Shown: positions 35,190 to 43,195 of the stretch, piece by piece
Position numbering within the stretch: position 1 is the stretch's first letter
Layout: each line of letters opens with the position of its first letter
DNA from: a virus
Reading direction: 5' to 3' (one strand)
Virus record (IMG/VR): IMGVR_UViG_3300049489_000321
Location: 62,001 to 126,000 of that record
Length of the DNA stretch: 64,000 nucleotides
Made by a program: the position numbers and the translations under genes
The notes under the pieces: model-generated
The model's input: only the letters and a program-made list of their open reading frames with translations
What the model was told of the DNA's origin: nothing
Database searches by the model: none

Positions 35190-36551
35190 GTGCCCGCTCT
35201 GATTACAAATTCTGGCGCGGCTTTAAAAACCGCAAGTACCACTGCGTCACCCACCATGCCTACTGGGCTGAGGATTGGTGACGTGTTGTTAATGCACGCC
35301 AATGTATCGAGCGGAACTATCACAATATCCAACAATGCTACAGGCTGGGAGGAATTGTCTCACTTAAGCCAAGCTCTTACCAACGTTGTCGAGAGCTACG
35401 TATGGGCCATTAGAGTTACTGATATAGGCATGCTAGGACCAGAGCTTACTCGTACAGGCGGTGACTACATGATTGCTAGGATATGGGTGGTTAGCAGTGT
35501 CAACGGTACCACAGCAACAGACGGTATTGTCGGATCCAGAAACACTTTGTCTGGTGGCAGTGTATTTACTTTGTCACACACAACGTTTAATACTACCGAG
35601 GATGACGCCACAATCGTGTATATAGGACAGACTGGTTTTGACGGCACGGGATCCGATATGTCTAATGACGTTGATGACTCTGCGTCTAACGTTCTAGGGG
35701 CAGCGGTGCTGGCATACGACGGAACCACAACCGGAAATGGCGGTGGCTACACGGTCGCACAAGGATACCTTCGCACTGCAGGAGCCACAGGTCAGCTTGA
35801 TTGGATGCACGGATCTGCAAAAAGTTGGTGTAAACACGCTTTCGCGTTTCAGGGCACGGTACAAAACGCGGTGGCACCTGTAATAACAGAAGTAACAATC
35901 GAAGGTGCGATAGATTACAACGATCCGATAGAAGTGGGTGCGGTGGATGACGTATCACTTTCGTCTGTAATAATAACTGCTACATACGGAGCAGACTACG
36001 TAGGAGGAGCGATTACGGAGACTGTGTACGACGGTACGGCATTTTCTACCGCGTTTTTGACAGACTCCACGGTTACAGGAACTTTGGTGGCTGGTCTGGA
36101 CTTTTATCTTGATCGAGATGGCGGGTGGCCGTCAGAGGATGTGGACATAAACGTAATAGCCGTTGATGCACAAGGTAACGTCGCTACCGATACGTTTACG
36201 TACACTACAAACTTTGTGCCTGTTCCGATTGATGCTGTACCACCTACGATAACTAACTTTGTACCACCAATCAACACTGATTTAGATAAAATGGAGCCAA
36301 TTCAGTTTGATGTACTTGATGATCTGGCATTAGGTAGGATATTATTAGAAATATCGTTTCTAGGAATAGACATGCCTGAGCCGATATACAATGGTAATGG
36401 GTTTACTGCTAATTACTCTAACGGAGAAAACAGTGTTACACCAATATCTGGTGGATTTAGATTTACGGTATTGCGTAACGGTGGGTGGCCTTCTACACAA
36501 ATAACGGTTACTCCATACGCACACGATACTAGTGGAAACGAGAACACATAA
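35190..36551 (+). CDS. Appendage protein with tandem Ig-like domains
   Basis: A 453-residue protein starting with GTG, five bases after the glycosidase stop. Residues 1-220 are a beta sandwich-like domain (RIGDVLLMHANVSSGTITIS, ending HAFAFQGTV). Two Ig-like repeats follow at about 228-345 and 350-453, sharing DGGWPS/NGGWPST and NVIAVDAQGN/TPYAHDTSGN segments. Such repeats often decorate phage surfaces and bind weakly to carbohydrates. The glycosidase before it may be its partner. Confidence 0.73.
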   Translation: MPALITNSGAALKTASTTASPTMPTGLRIGDVLLMHANVSSGTITISNNATGWEELSHLSQALTNVVESYVWAIRVTDIGMLGPELTRTGGDYMIARIWVVSSVNGTTATDGIVGSRNTLSGGSVFTLSHTTFNTTEDDATIVYIGQTGFDGTGSDMSNDVDDSASNVLGAAVLAYDGTTTGNGGGYTVAQGYLRTAGATGQLDWMHGSAKSWCKHAFAFQGTVQNAVAPVITEVTIEGAIDYNDPIEVGAVDDVSLSSVIITATYGADYVGGAITETVYDGTAFSTAFLTDSTVTGTLVAGLDFYLDRDGGWPSEDVDINVIAVDAQGNVATDTFTYTTNFVPVPIDAVPPTITNFVPPINTDLDKMEPIQFDVLDDLALGRILLEISFLGIDMPEPIYNGNGFTANYSNGENSVTPISGGFRFTVLRNGGWPSTQITVTPYAHDTSGNENT

Positions 36552-36554
36552 AAC

Positions 36555-37109
36555 ATGCCGGCACCAACGTCATATACTTGGGGAGTAGTACCGGGAGCAG
36601 ATCCGCCAGAGCCTCCTCCGCCTCCTACAGTACCCGAAGAAACTGATGCAACTGTATCTAGCGTAGTGGTCGTAGCGCATGACATGGTGCAAGTATTTTT
36701 TAATATTCCAATGTTATCCAATAGTGCTATGGCACTAAAGACAAACTATACCGTCATTCCACAAGGAGATGGGATCCCTGTAAACGTCGATAAAGTATTA
36801 GTACCAAAAGGAACCGTAGTAGACTACGTACAGCTTGTTATCACTGATTTTAGTATAGGTGAAGAATATTTGGTAGTAGCAGAAAACCTAACTACACCGC
36901 AAGGTAACCCTATTTCTGAATTTAATGCAGCGCCCTTTATTGGCCGCCGAACAAAAGTCGATGCCATGATGGACAACATGCCCGCTATTTATGATTTAAC
37001 GCCAACTTCGACGTTAAGAATGTTATTTAATGCAATCGGAATGATGGATGACTTGATCGGCGGCAGCAGGAATGATACTCTAGTTGGAAGCATAGATCCA
37101 GACGCGTAA
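36555..37109 (+). CDS. Proline-rich linker and beta-domain protein
   Basis: A 184-residue protein three bases after the Ig-repeat gene. The N-terminus has a run of prolines (DPPEPPPPPTVPEETD, residues about 16-31) that looks like a rigid linker. Next comes a beta domain of about 90 residues (SVVVVAHDMVQVFFNIPMLS), then a helical end (STLRMLFNAIGMMDDLIGG). It may continue the appendage encoded upstream. No family is recognised. Confidence 0.7.
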   Translation: MPAPTSYTWGVVPGADPPEPPPPPTVPEETDATVSSVVVVAHDMVQVFFNIPMLSNSAMALKTNYTVIPQGDGIPVNVDKVLVPKGTVVDYVQLVITDFSIGEEYLVVAENLTTPQGNPISEFNAAPFIGRRTKVDAMMDNMPAIYDLTPTSTLRMLFNAIGMMDDLIGGSRNDTLVGSIDPDA

Positions 37110-37110
37110 A

Positions 37111-37530
37111 ATGAGTGTTAAAGATTCAATAGTAGGATGGTTAGCTACGCTAAAAAGCAAAGCCAACTCGTCAAGTGCCATAAAGAAGTGGATTCTTTAT
37201 ATGGTTGTAGCTATTGTTGCATTTTTTGCACTTGCATGGTTGTCTAATAGAGCGTTTCGTCAGTGGCGTGAACTTGCTGAATTAAAGCATAAAATGGATG
37301 TTCTTAAAGAAGAGAAACACCAAGCTGAGGTAGCAAAGAAAAGCGCGCAAATTAAAGAAAAGATCGATGAACTTGACGTTTCCATTCAGCGTAAGCAAGC
37401 TGAAATTGATTTAGTTGACGATAGTATTAGAAGTTTAAATGAAAAATGGGAGTTAGAACGTGAAAAAATCACTGCACTCAATGACTGGGATAGCTTGGAT
37501 CAGTACGTTCGTGATACTGAGTCTAAGTAG
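37111..37530 (+). CDS. Inner-membrane spanin-like protein
   Basis: A 139-residue protein with a short cytoplasmic start (residues 1-26), one transmembrane helix (about 27-48, WILYMVVAIVAFFALAWL) and a long charged coiled coil (about 50-125). This type II topology is that of the inner spanin subunit (Rz), which spans the periplasm in lysis of Gram-negative cells. The gene overlaps the next, secreted, gene by 71 bases in another frame, which is the classical Rz/Rz1 layout. No lipobox is seen in the partner, so the pairing is a proposal. Confidence 0.68.
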   Translation: MSVKDSIVGWLATLKSKANSSSAIKKWILYMVVAIVAFFALAWLSNRAFRQWRELAELKHKMDVLKEEKHQAEVAKKSAQIKEKIDELDVSIQRKQAEIDLVDDSIRSLNEKWELEREKITALNDWDSLDQYVRDTESK

Positions 37531-37918
37531 TGCTGCACTAGCTAATCCTTTCCCGCCAAGTCAGCGGAAAAACTTTGATGGTCAAACGTATCAGTGTTTT
37601 GACTTTGAAGGCTATAAATCTTTAGTCATTACGCACCAAGAGTTAGAGAAAACTATAGACGAAGTTGATCTGCTTGAAGAAAAAAACCAACTACTTACAG
37701 ATCAAGTAGTTAATCTACAAGAGATCCGTAAGCTAAACGAAGAAAAGATCGAACTTTTCCAGACGGAAAACGAACGCCTGTACAAGCTGTGGCAAGAAGA
37801 AAATAAGAAACGACATTTGGCTGAAGAACGTCCTACGTTTAACTGGTTGGCGTGGACCGCCGCAGGTACATTTGCCACTAGTACGCTGGTTCTATCTTTG
37901 GTACTGATCGCTAATTAA
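37460..37918 (+). CDS. Secreted coiled-coil protein with C-terminal membrane span, spanin partner candidate
   Basis: A 152-residue protein with GTG start 37460, in another frame inside the end of the previous gene. It has a typical signal peptide (residues 1-28, cleavage after LSSAALA before NPFPPS), a CFDFEGYKSL segment, a coiled coil (about 56-120) and one transmembrane helix at the end (about 130-151). The mature protein would be anchored by its C-terminus with its coil in the periplasm, facing the coil of the upstream protein. Together they could form a lysis complex. A tail-associated membrane protein is the alternative. Confidence 0.68.
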   Translation: MKKSLHSMTGIAWISTFVILSLSSAALANPFPPSQRKNFDGQTYQCFDFEGYKSLVITHQELEKTIDEVDLLEEKNQLLTDQVVNLQEIRKLNEEKIELFQTENERLYKLWQEENKKRHLAEERPTFNWLAWTAAGTFATSTLVLSLVLIAN

Positions 37919-37919
37919 C

Positions 37920-38354
37920 ATGGGATACGTTTTGGAGCTAAAGAGCCCCAAAACTGGGGATTCCGCGATCTTTATTAAATTAAAGGAGGTCTACCCAGAA
38001 TGCCTGCATTTGATTTCAGATGAAGAACAGCTGCATCCTTTGATATGTCTTAAGAGTACTTGCCACAGAAATTTTAATTGCATGAGTACCCTAGCTAATA
38101 GGGTAAAATATATATTTGATACATTCGTTAATGCTAGATTGTTGTTTCTTTACTTTAGCTACAGGGATTTTCCTAACAAACAGCGCGCTGGTATATTTAC
38201 TAAAGAACTAGACGAACCAAGATATATTACGTTTAATTTACATGCGTGGGAAAAGGTTAAGTCTTTGTCTACTATCTACGAATGGTCTTTACCTGATTCT
38301 GTGTTTTTGGCTAGTTCGGCTAATTTAGTGCAAATTGGTAAAAAGAATGGGTAA
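37920..38354 (+). CDS. Unrecognised protein before the UvsW-like helicase
   Basis: A 144-residue soluble protein one base after the spanin-like gene. It has four cysteines in its first 55 residues (ECLHL, LICLKSTCHRNFNCM), possibly a metal site, and an aromatic-rich middle (FVNARLLFLYFSYRDFPN). It overlaps the start of the helicase by eight bases, so it marks the join between the structural/lysis and DNA modules. Its function is unknown. Confidence 0.7.
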   Translation: MGYVLELKSPKTGDSAIFIKLKEVYPECLHLISDEEQLHPLICLKSTCHRNFNCMSTLANRVKYIFDTFVNARLLFLYFSYRDFPNKQRAGIFTKELDEPRYITFNLHAWEKVKSLSTIYEWSLPDSVFLASSANLVQIGKKNG

Positions 38355-39768
38355 ATGCAAAATAACCATTAAAAATAATGTAGCGTACATTACTGGTGAC
38401 TACGACACAGAAGTTGTAAAGAACGTAACTAGCTACCCTGTTGCGGGTGCTTTTTTTTCTCCGTTATTTAAGCGTAAGCTGTGGGATGGGCGTAGCCACA
38501 CTTTTAGCAAGAAAACAAAGTCCTTTCCCTTCGGCCTAACAAACGTCGTTGTAGAGGCGCTTAACGGCGTAGGTACGGAGGTAGAGGTGGTTGACGAGAC
38601 GGAGTGGCCGGAAGTATCTAACAACGGCTTCGATCTACACACCATTGAGTTTGGTAAGGGAAGATACGACTACCAATTAGAGGCTGCAAAAACGTTTGTA
38701 GAAAAGCGTCGTGGAATACTTAAGATAGCGACCAATGGGGGCAAAAGCGCAATCGCCGCTGCTATTACGCACCATCTTAATATTCCTACACTTTTCATCG
38801 TTCCCGGTATTGATCTTTTATACCAAACGAGAGCTATGTTTGCGAAATATTTAGACGTTGACGTAGAAACGCTTGGAATAATTGGTGATGGTAACTGTGT
38901 TTACGGAGACTGGATTACTTTCGCAGTAATAGATAGCTTAGCGTCTAAGGTAGATAACGAAGACGAAGAATTCCTTAAAATTAAGGACACTTGGCAACTG
39001 TTGTTCACTGACGAAGCACATACCAGTGCCAGCGAAACCGCGTTTTCTACTTTATCAAAGATTCCGGCACCTTATCGTTGTGGAATATCTGGTACCCCGT
39101 ATTCAAGGTCAGATGGAGCTAGTCTTCGCCTTACAGGACAAACTGGCGACATTATTTATGAAATAAAGAACAAAACACTAGTAGAACGCGGGATATCTGT
39201 ACAGCCTCACCTACACATACTTACACATAAAGAACCTATACTTCCTAAAGGCTCGGCATGGGCTACCGTATTAGATAGAGGTATTGTAAACAACGAATCT
39301 TTAAATAGAAAGTTAGTTTATTACGCACACGAACACATTAAAGAAGGTGCGCAATGCATATTCATGGTAGACAAAATCGCACAAGGTAATAATATACTTA
39401 GGATTATCAATAGTTTAAAACCAGATTACGAATGCTTCTTTATGAGAGGCGACTTGTCTTCGGATGAGCGCAAGCAGTGTTTAGCAGACTTCTCTTCTGG
39501 TAAAATACGCGTAATTATAGGTACTAGCGTTATGTCTACTGGTATCGATTTGTCGAACATAGACATGGTAGTGCTCTGCGGCGGAGGAAAAGCCACTATT
39601 CCCCAGCTACAAAGGATAGGGCGCGGACTACGCTCAGGCAGAGGTAGAGATAAGTGTATAATTGTGGATTTTATGAGTTTTTCACATAAACACCTTATTA
39701 AACACTCACAAGCACGCTTAAAAACATATAAAGAAGAAGATTGCTTTAATATAAGTGTCGTTGATTAG
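38347..39768 (+). CDS. uvsW: UvsW-like superfamily 2 helicase
   Basis: I choose ATG 38347 (473 residues) over TTG 38335. After an N-terminal DNA-binding-like domain (residues 1-105, with FKRKLWDGRSHTFS), the SF2 motifs appear in order: Q-like RYDYQLEAA, Walker A variant ATNGGKSAIAA (about 128-138), motif II DEAH (about 222-225), motif III SGTPYSR, motif V GTSVMSTGIDLSNID and motif VI QRIGRGLRSGRG. This is the layout of T4 UvsW, which unwinds R-loops and regresses forks to drive recombination-dependent replication. Overlap of eight bases with the upstream gene suggests coupling. Confidence 0.88.
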   Translation: MGKCKITIKNNVAYITGDYDTEVVKNVTSYPVAGAFFSPLFKRKLWDGRSHTFSKKTKSFPFGLTNVVVEALNGVGTEVEVVDETEWPEVSNNGFDLHTIEFGKGRYDYQLEAAKTFVEKRRGILKIATNGGKSAIAAAITHHLNIPTLFIVPGIDLLYQTRAMFAKYLDVDVETLGIIGDGNCVYGDWITFAVIDSLASKVDNEDEEFLKIKDTWQLLFTDEAHTSASETAFSTLSKIPAPYRCGISGTPYSRSDGASLRLTGQTGDIIYEIKNKTLVERGISVQPHLHILTHKEPILPKGSAWATVLDRGIVNNESLNRKLVYYAHEHIKEGAQCIFMVDKIAQGNNILRIINSLKPDYECFFMRGDLSSDERKQCLADFSSGKIRVIIGTSVMSTGIDLSNIDMVVLCGGGKATIPQLQRIGRGLRSGRGRDKCIIVDFMSFSHKHLIKHSQARLKTYKEEDCFNISVVD

Positions 39769-39777
39769 TGGTATAAT
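39769..39777 (+). promoter_or_regulatory. Extended -10 promoter for the J-domain gene
   Basis: TGGTATAAT, a perfect extended -10, immediately after the helicase stop. The predicted start near 39784 is only a few bases from the next gene's start codon. Confidence 0.6.
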
Positions 39778-39785
39778 TGTAATGA

Positions 39786-40217
39786 GTGGTACTAAAACTC
39801 ATAAAGAAAGACAACTGGGTTAAGTTCAAGCCCTGTTCAAGTTCATTTTCGAACCTGATCCGATCCGCTATTAAGCCGGTTAGCTATCGAAAGTTTGAAA
39901 ATGAAACAGGCTATTGGTTTGTGCATAAAGATCAGTTGTTGTCACTAATTGGATTGTCAAAGAAGTTTTACGAATCAGTAGACACTTCAGAAACTCCAGC
40001 GGAGTGGTTGATGGTTAAGAACGAAAAACAAACAGAAATCGATTCTCCGTATTCTAAATTATTTTTAACACACAAAGCACCGATAGAACTAGTAAAATTA
40101 GTTTACGAAAAATTGGTTACTACGTACCATCCTGATCATAATGAAGGTGTTGGAGATTCAGAAAGATTGCAAGAAGTAATCAAAGCTTACAGAGAAATTT
40201 GCAGGTCGAAACTGTAG
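39786..40217 (+). CDS. J-domain (DnaJ-like) protein
   Basis: A 143-residue protein. The C-terminal 50 residues contain a compact J domain: the helix VKLVYEKLVTTYHPDHNEG with the invariant HPD loop, then RLQEVIKAYREI. A J domain normally stimulates an Hsp70 (DnaK) ATPase. Here it sits at the C-terminus of a short unrelated N-terminal domain. The GTG start at 39786 has no clear ribosome binding site and lies next to the predicted transcription start, so the mRNA may be nearly leaderless. A promoter before it and a terminator after it make it an independent unit. Its client could be a host chaperone used in replication or assembly. Confidence 0.78.
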   Translation: MVLKLIKKDNWVKFKPCSSSFSNLIRSAIKPVSYRKFENETGYWFVHKDQLLSLIGLSKKFYESVDTSETPAEWLMVKNEKQTEIDSPYSKLFLTHKAPIELVKLVYEKLVTTYHPDHNEGVGDSERLQEVIKAYREICRSKL

Positions 40218-40224
40218 TCTGATC

Positions 40225-40253
40225 TTGACCAAAACGCTCATTGGGAGTAAACT
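40225..40253 (+). promoter_or_regulatory. Sigma70-like promoter after the J-domain gene
   Basis: TTGACC (40225-40230), a 17-base spacer and TAAACT (40248-40253). The predicted start near 40260 lies just before a terminator-like hairpin and upstream of the ribonucleotide reductase operon. Confidence 0.5.
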
Positions 40254-40266
40254 AGTTAGTACAAAT

Positions 40267-40291
40267 CGCCAAGGAAAGCCTTGGCGTTTTT
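40267..40291 (+). terminator. Terminator, or 5' stabilising hairpin
   Basis: A perfect 8-bp stem CGCCAAGG/CCTTGGCG with an AAAG loop, followed by TTTTT. It would end the J-domain transcript. It also lies at the very 5' end of any RNA made from the promoter at 40225, and the next ATG comes eight bases after its T-tract. Confidence 0.88.
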
Positions 40292-40298
40292 CTTATTT

Positions 40299-40925
40299 AT
40301 GCCAAAAATTTCTGCAAAACAACGAACAACAACAAACCAACAAAAAGCCAAAGAAGTAGTAAACACTAAATCAGTAAAACAATTTTCAGAAGAAGAACTT
40401 AAAGCAAACGAAATGGCACAGGTGTATGAAAAAGCACTTGGCATTTATAAGAACAAGCCTGCCCTTAGATATTTAAAAGGTTTTGTAAGACAAGACACAA
40501 CGTCGTTTAAGACGTGGTTGCGCGCTGCAACTTTTGCGGAAGAATTAGAAGTAGACTATCCGACGTACATAACCGCACAGTTTTACTACATCGATAAATG
40601 GTACAGTCGTGCGCCTAAAGTACATGAGATAGCTAGTTTTAAAAGTAATAATAACGCCAAGCACAGAGTCATGCTATACGTTGCAGAGCGTACTCATGAT
40701 AGGTATGTGGTAGGACCTGTTGATGGGCGACGATCAGAGTCTGTTGTAGTTGACACTGGTGCGTCGGAGCGCAATCTAAGAGATTTAGCACGTAATTTTA
40801 AAAAGTCTGAAGAAGAGATTTTGCGCGTGTTTGGTAAGCCGGGCGTTCGTGAGATCTATTTCGACTATAATTGGTTGCAAAGCAACGTGATATTTAAGAA
40901 ACTAACAGAATTGGGAGAACTATAG
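40299..40925 (+). CDS. Unrecognised protein before the ribonucleotide reductase
   Basis: I start this at ATG 40299 (208 residues); the TTG at 40281 lies inside a hairpin. No ribosome binding site is visible. The first 40 residues are Lys/Thr/Gln rich and probably disordered. The rest is mixed alpha/beta (KALGIYKNKPALRYLKGFV, HRVMLYVAERTHDRYVVGP, EEEILRVFGKPGVREIYFDY). It ends three bases before the ribonucleotide reductase and is probably co-transcribed with it. The function is not recognised. Confidence 0.7.
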   Translation: MPKISAKQRTTTNQQKAKEVVNTKSVKQFSEEELKANEMAQVYEKALGIYKNKPALRYLKGFVRQDTTSFKTWLRAATFAEELEVDYPTYITAQFYYIDKWYSRAPKVHEIASFKSNNNAKHRVMLYVAERTHDRYVVGPVDGRRSESVVVDTGASERNLRDLARNFKKSEEEILRVFGKPGVREIYFDYNWLQSNVIFKKLTELGEL

Positions 40926-40928
40926 ACC

Positions 40929-42686
40929 GTGTACACACCAGAAGGATTTGCGTTAGAGATATTTAAAAAAAGATACACGATTCACGAAGAAGAGACGTGG
41001 GAAGAAGCGTGTGATCGTGTTGCTTCCCACGTAGCTTCAGCGGAAGACGGCTCTAACATACCTAAATATAAGAATATGTTTGCTGATATTCTTAAGTTTA
41101 ATCTATTCATGCCTGGTGGTCGTATTTGGTACGGATCAGGTCGGTCAAAAGGACAGCTTTTAAACTGCTTTGTTGTACCCACAAAAGATAGTCGTGAGGG
41201 ATGGGGTAAGACAGTAAGCGACATGATTGTCATTTCTGGCACTGGTGGTGGTGTAGGTATGAATTTTTCCCCAGTTCGTCCACGTGGTTCTAAGATTGCT
41301 GGAACAGGCGGATTTGCCACAGGCGCGGTTAGCCTAATGTCCGTTGTAAACTCTGCTGGCGAAGAAATCAAGGGTGGTGGCGGAAGACGTACCGCGTTGA
41401 TGTTTTGTTTAAATCTTACCCATGGAGATATTGAAGAATTTTTAGACAAGAAGCTAGACCTTCAACAACTTAATAACGCTAACGTTTCTGTAGTGTTCGA
41501 CCAGAATCCAGAAGATTTCTTTAATAAAGTTAAGAATGACGAAAACATTCAACTTAACTTTAATGGTCACGTGGTAAGAGAAATACCAGCAAAACGTCTT
41601 TGGTACAAGATTGTAGAAAACGCGTTGAAGAGTGGAGAACCAGGATTGCTTAATGGGTATTTTGCCAATAAGATGAGTAATATATGGTACTACAAACCTC
41701 TTATTTCTACTAACCCGTGTGGTGAAATTTGGATGCCGGAATACGATTGTTGTTGTCTAGGCGCGCTAGTTCTACCTAGATTCCTTCAAGGACGTGATAT
41801 TCCTGGTGATAAACTCTCTGTTGATTGGCAATTACTAAAGGATACTGTACACAGTTCAGTACGTTTTCTTGACGACGTATTAACTGTAAATAATTACCCA
41901 TTACCCGAGATTTCAGAAACTTGTAAGACTTTGCGTCGTATTGGTTTAGGAATCATGGGATTACACGACATGCTGCTGATGCTGGGGCACAAGTACAACA
42001 GCCCAGCGGCTTTAGAATTTGTCAACAAGTTGATGAATTTTATTAAAAATGCTGCTTACGAAGCTTCTATAGAATTAGCGAAAGAAAAGGGACCATTCCT
42101 TAAATTTGATAAGGAATTGTTTATGAAGTCAGGTTTTGTCAAAACTCTAAAACCTACGGTTAGGGATAATATTAAGCTTCATGGTATTCGTAACTGCGCC
42201 TTGTTGACGTTGGCACCGACCGGTACCACTGCGATGACTTGCGGGGTAACATCAGGAATTGAGCCGATGTTTGCCGCCGCTTACGAAAGACGTTGGTGGA
42301 ACGGAGATAAACGCGAAATGGAAGTAGTCGTACATCCGTTATTTAAGCAATTTGTTGAAAGTGGAAAGGATGTTTCACATTTCCAGGGCTCTCATGATTT
42401 AAATATGCGAGATCATTTTGAGATGCAACGAGTGTGTCAGAAACACATCGATAACGCAGTGAGTAAGACAATTAACCTGGTGCAAGGCACGTCTGTAGAA
42501 GAGTTGTCTGAATTATACATGGAATACTTGCCAGAACTTAAGGGAGTCACAGTGTATCCTGAAGGTAGTCGAGAAAATCAGCCTTTGACGCCACTACCGC
42601 TTGAAGAAGCCATGCAGCACGCGTCTGCTGCCAGAGGTGAAGCAACGTCGCAGGATTCATGCAAAAGCGGAGTATGTGACGTATAG
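40929..42686 (+). CDS. nrdJ: Class II (adenosylcobalamin-dependent) ribonucleotide reductase
   Basis: A 585-residue enzyme that makes dNDP/dNTP precursors. GTG start, three bases after the previous stop. Landmarks: LLNCFVV (redox cysteine, about residue 79), GTGGGVGMNFSPVRP, NPCGE (about 261-265, radical-site residues), LAPTGTTAMTCGVTSGIEP and KGVTVYPEGSREN, the last typical of class II enzymes. No separate small (R2) subunit gene is seen. The C-terminus carries the redox pair C578/C583 in CKSGVCDV. A second short copy of this tail lies just beyond the TAG stop, in frame. The protein is shorter than most family members and lacks an obvious ATP-cone. Confidence 0.9.
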   Translation: MYTPEGFALEIFKKRYTIHEEETWEEACDRVASHVASAEDGSNIPKYKNMFADILKFNLFMPGGRIWYGSGRSKGQLLNCFVVPTKDSREGWGKTVSDMIVISGTGGGVGMNFSPVRPRGSKIAGTGGFATGAVSLMSVVNSAGEEIKGGGGRRTALMFCLNLTHGDIEEFLDKKLDLQQLNNANVSVVFDQNPEDFFNKVKNDENIQLNFNGHVVREIPAKRLWYKIVENALKSGEPGLLNGYFANKMSNIWYYKPLISTNPCGEIWMPEYDCCCLGALVLPRFLQGRDIPGDKLSVDWQLLKDTVHSSVRFLDDVLTVNNYPLPEISETCKTLRRIGLGIMGLHDMLLMLGHKYNSPAALEFVNKLMNFIKNAAYEASIELAKEKGPFLKFDKELFMKSGFVKTLKPTVRDNIKLHGIRNCALLTLAPTGTTAMTCGVTSGIEPMFAAAYERRWWNGDKREMEVVVHPLFKQFVESGKDVSHFQGSHDLNMRDHFEMQRVCQKHIDNAVSKTINLVQGTSVEELSELYMEYLPELKGVTVYPEGSRENQPLTPLPLEEAMQHASAARGEATSQDSCKSGVCDV

Positions 42687-42716
42687 TATTGCGCTGGTGG
42701 TGCGTGTGATGTATAG
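42687..42716 (+). pseudogene. Second, untranslated copy of the reductase redox tail
   Basis: Directly after the reductase TAG and in the same frame, TAT is followed by codons for CAGGACDV and another TAG. This mirrors the true end CKSGVCDV-TAG in cysteine spacing and final residues. It is either a relic of a duplicated 3' end or a read-through extension. Confidence 0.65.
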
Positions 42717-42742
42717 TACTTGATTACTGTTAATAGGTTTCT

Positions 42743-43195
42743 GTGTCATCTAAGTTCCTTTTTGATAATAAACTGCCTCAAAGATTTTGGGATAAAGTCT
42801 TTCCTGAACCCAATACGGGTTGTTGGTTGTGGTCTGCGGGCGTAGACAGCAAGGGATATGGACAAGTAGTTTTGTGCGGCAAGATCCATTTGTCGCATAG
42901 ACTATTGTATAAAACACTTGTAGGTGACCCTGGTAAATTGTTTTGTTGTCATAAGTGTGATCAGCCACTGTGTGTCAACCCAGATCATTTGTTTTTGGGA
43001 ACGCAAAAAGACAATATGCTGGATATGGTACAGAAAAATAGGCATGGCGGAAAGAACAAGACACATTGTCCACAAGGGCATGAATACACGGAAGAAAATA
43101 CAAGATATTCAACTTATAAATACAAAGTAAGATACTGTAGGGAATGTAAAAAGATAAAAGCACTCGCCAGATACTACGCCAAGAGGAGTAATTAA
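42743..43195 (+). CDS. HNH endonuclease, homing type
   Basis: A 150-residue protein with GTG start. After an AP2/NUMOD-like opening (FWDKVFPEPNTGCWLWSAGV, YGQVVLCGKIHLSHRLLY) comes the HNH core CCHKCDQPLCVNPDHLFLG with NP-x-H, then a C-terminal CPQGHEY and YCRECKK zinc pair. Such free-standing genes spread by cutting alleles that lack them. It sits between the reductase and DnaB-like helicase. Its start (SSKFLFDNK) resembles the helicase start (MAKFLFDRE). Its stop overlaps the helicase ATG (TAATG). Confidence 0.88.
   Translation: MSSKFLFDNKLPQRFWDKVFPEPNTGCWLWSAGVDSKGYGQVVLCGKIHLSHRLLYKTLVGDPGKLFCCHKCDQPLCVNPDHLFLGTQKDNMLDMVQKNRHGGKNKTHCPQGHEYTEENTRYSTYKYKVRYCRECKKIKALARYYAKRSN

Noticed and set aside
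34445-35335. Overlapping antisense ORFs across the glycosidase gene
   Set aside because: All lie opposite convincing + strand genes; composition looks like reverse-complement shadow.
42684-42716. General recoding of TAG in this phage
   Set aside because: TAG is used as the plain stop of other genes, including the capsid gene, so a genome-wide recoding is unlikely; only local read-through remains possible.
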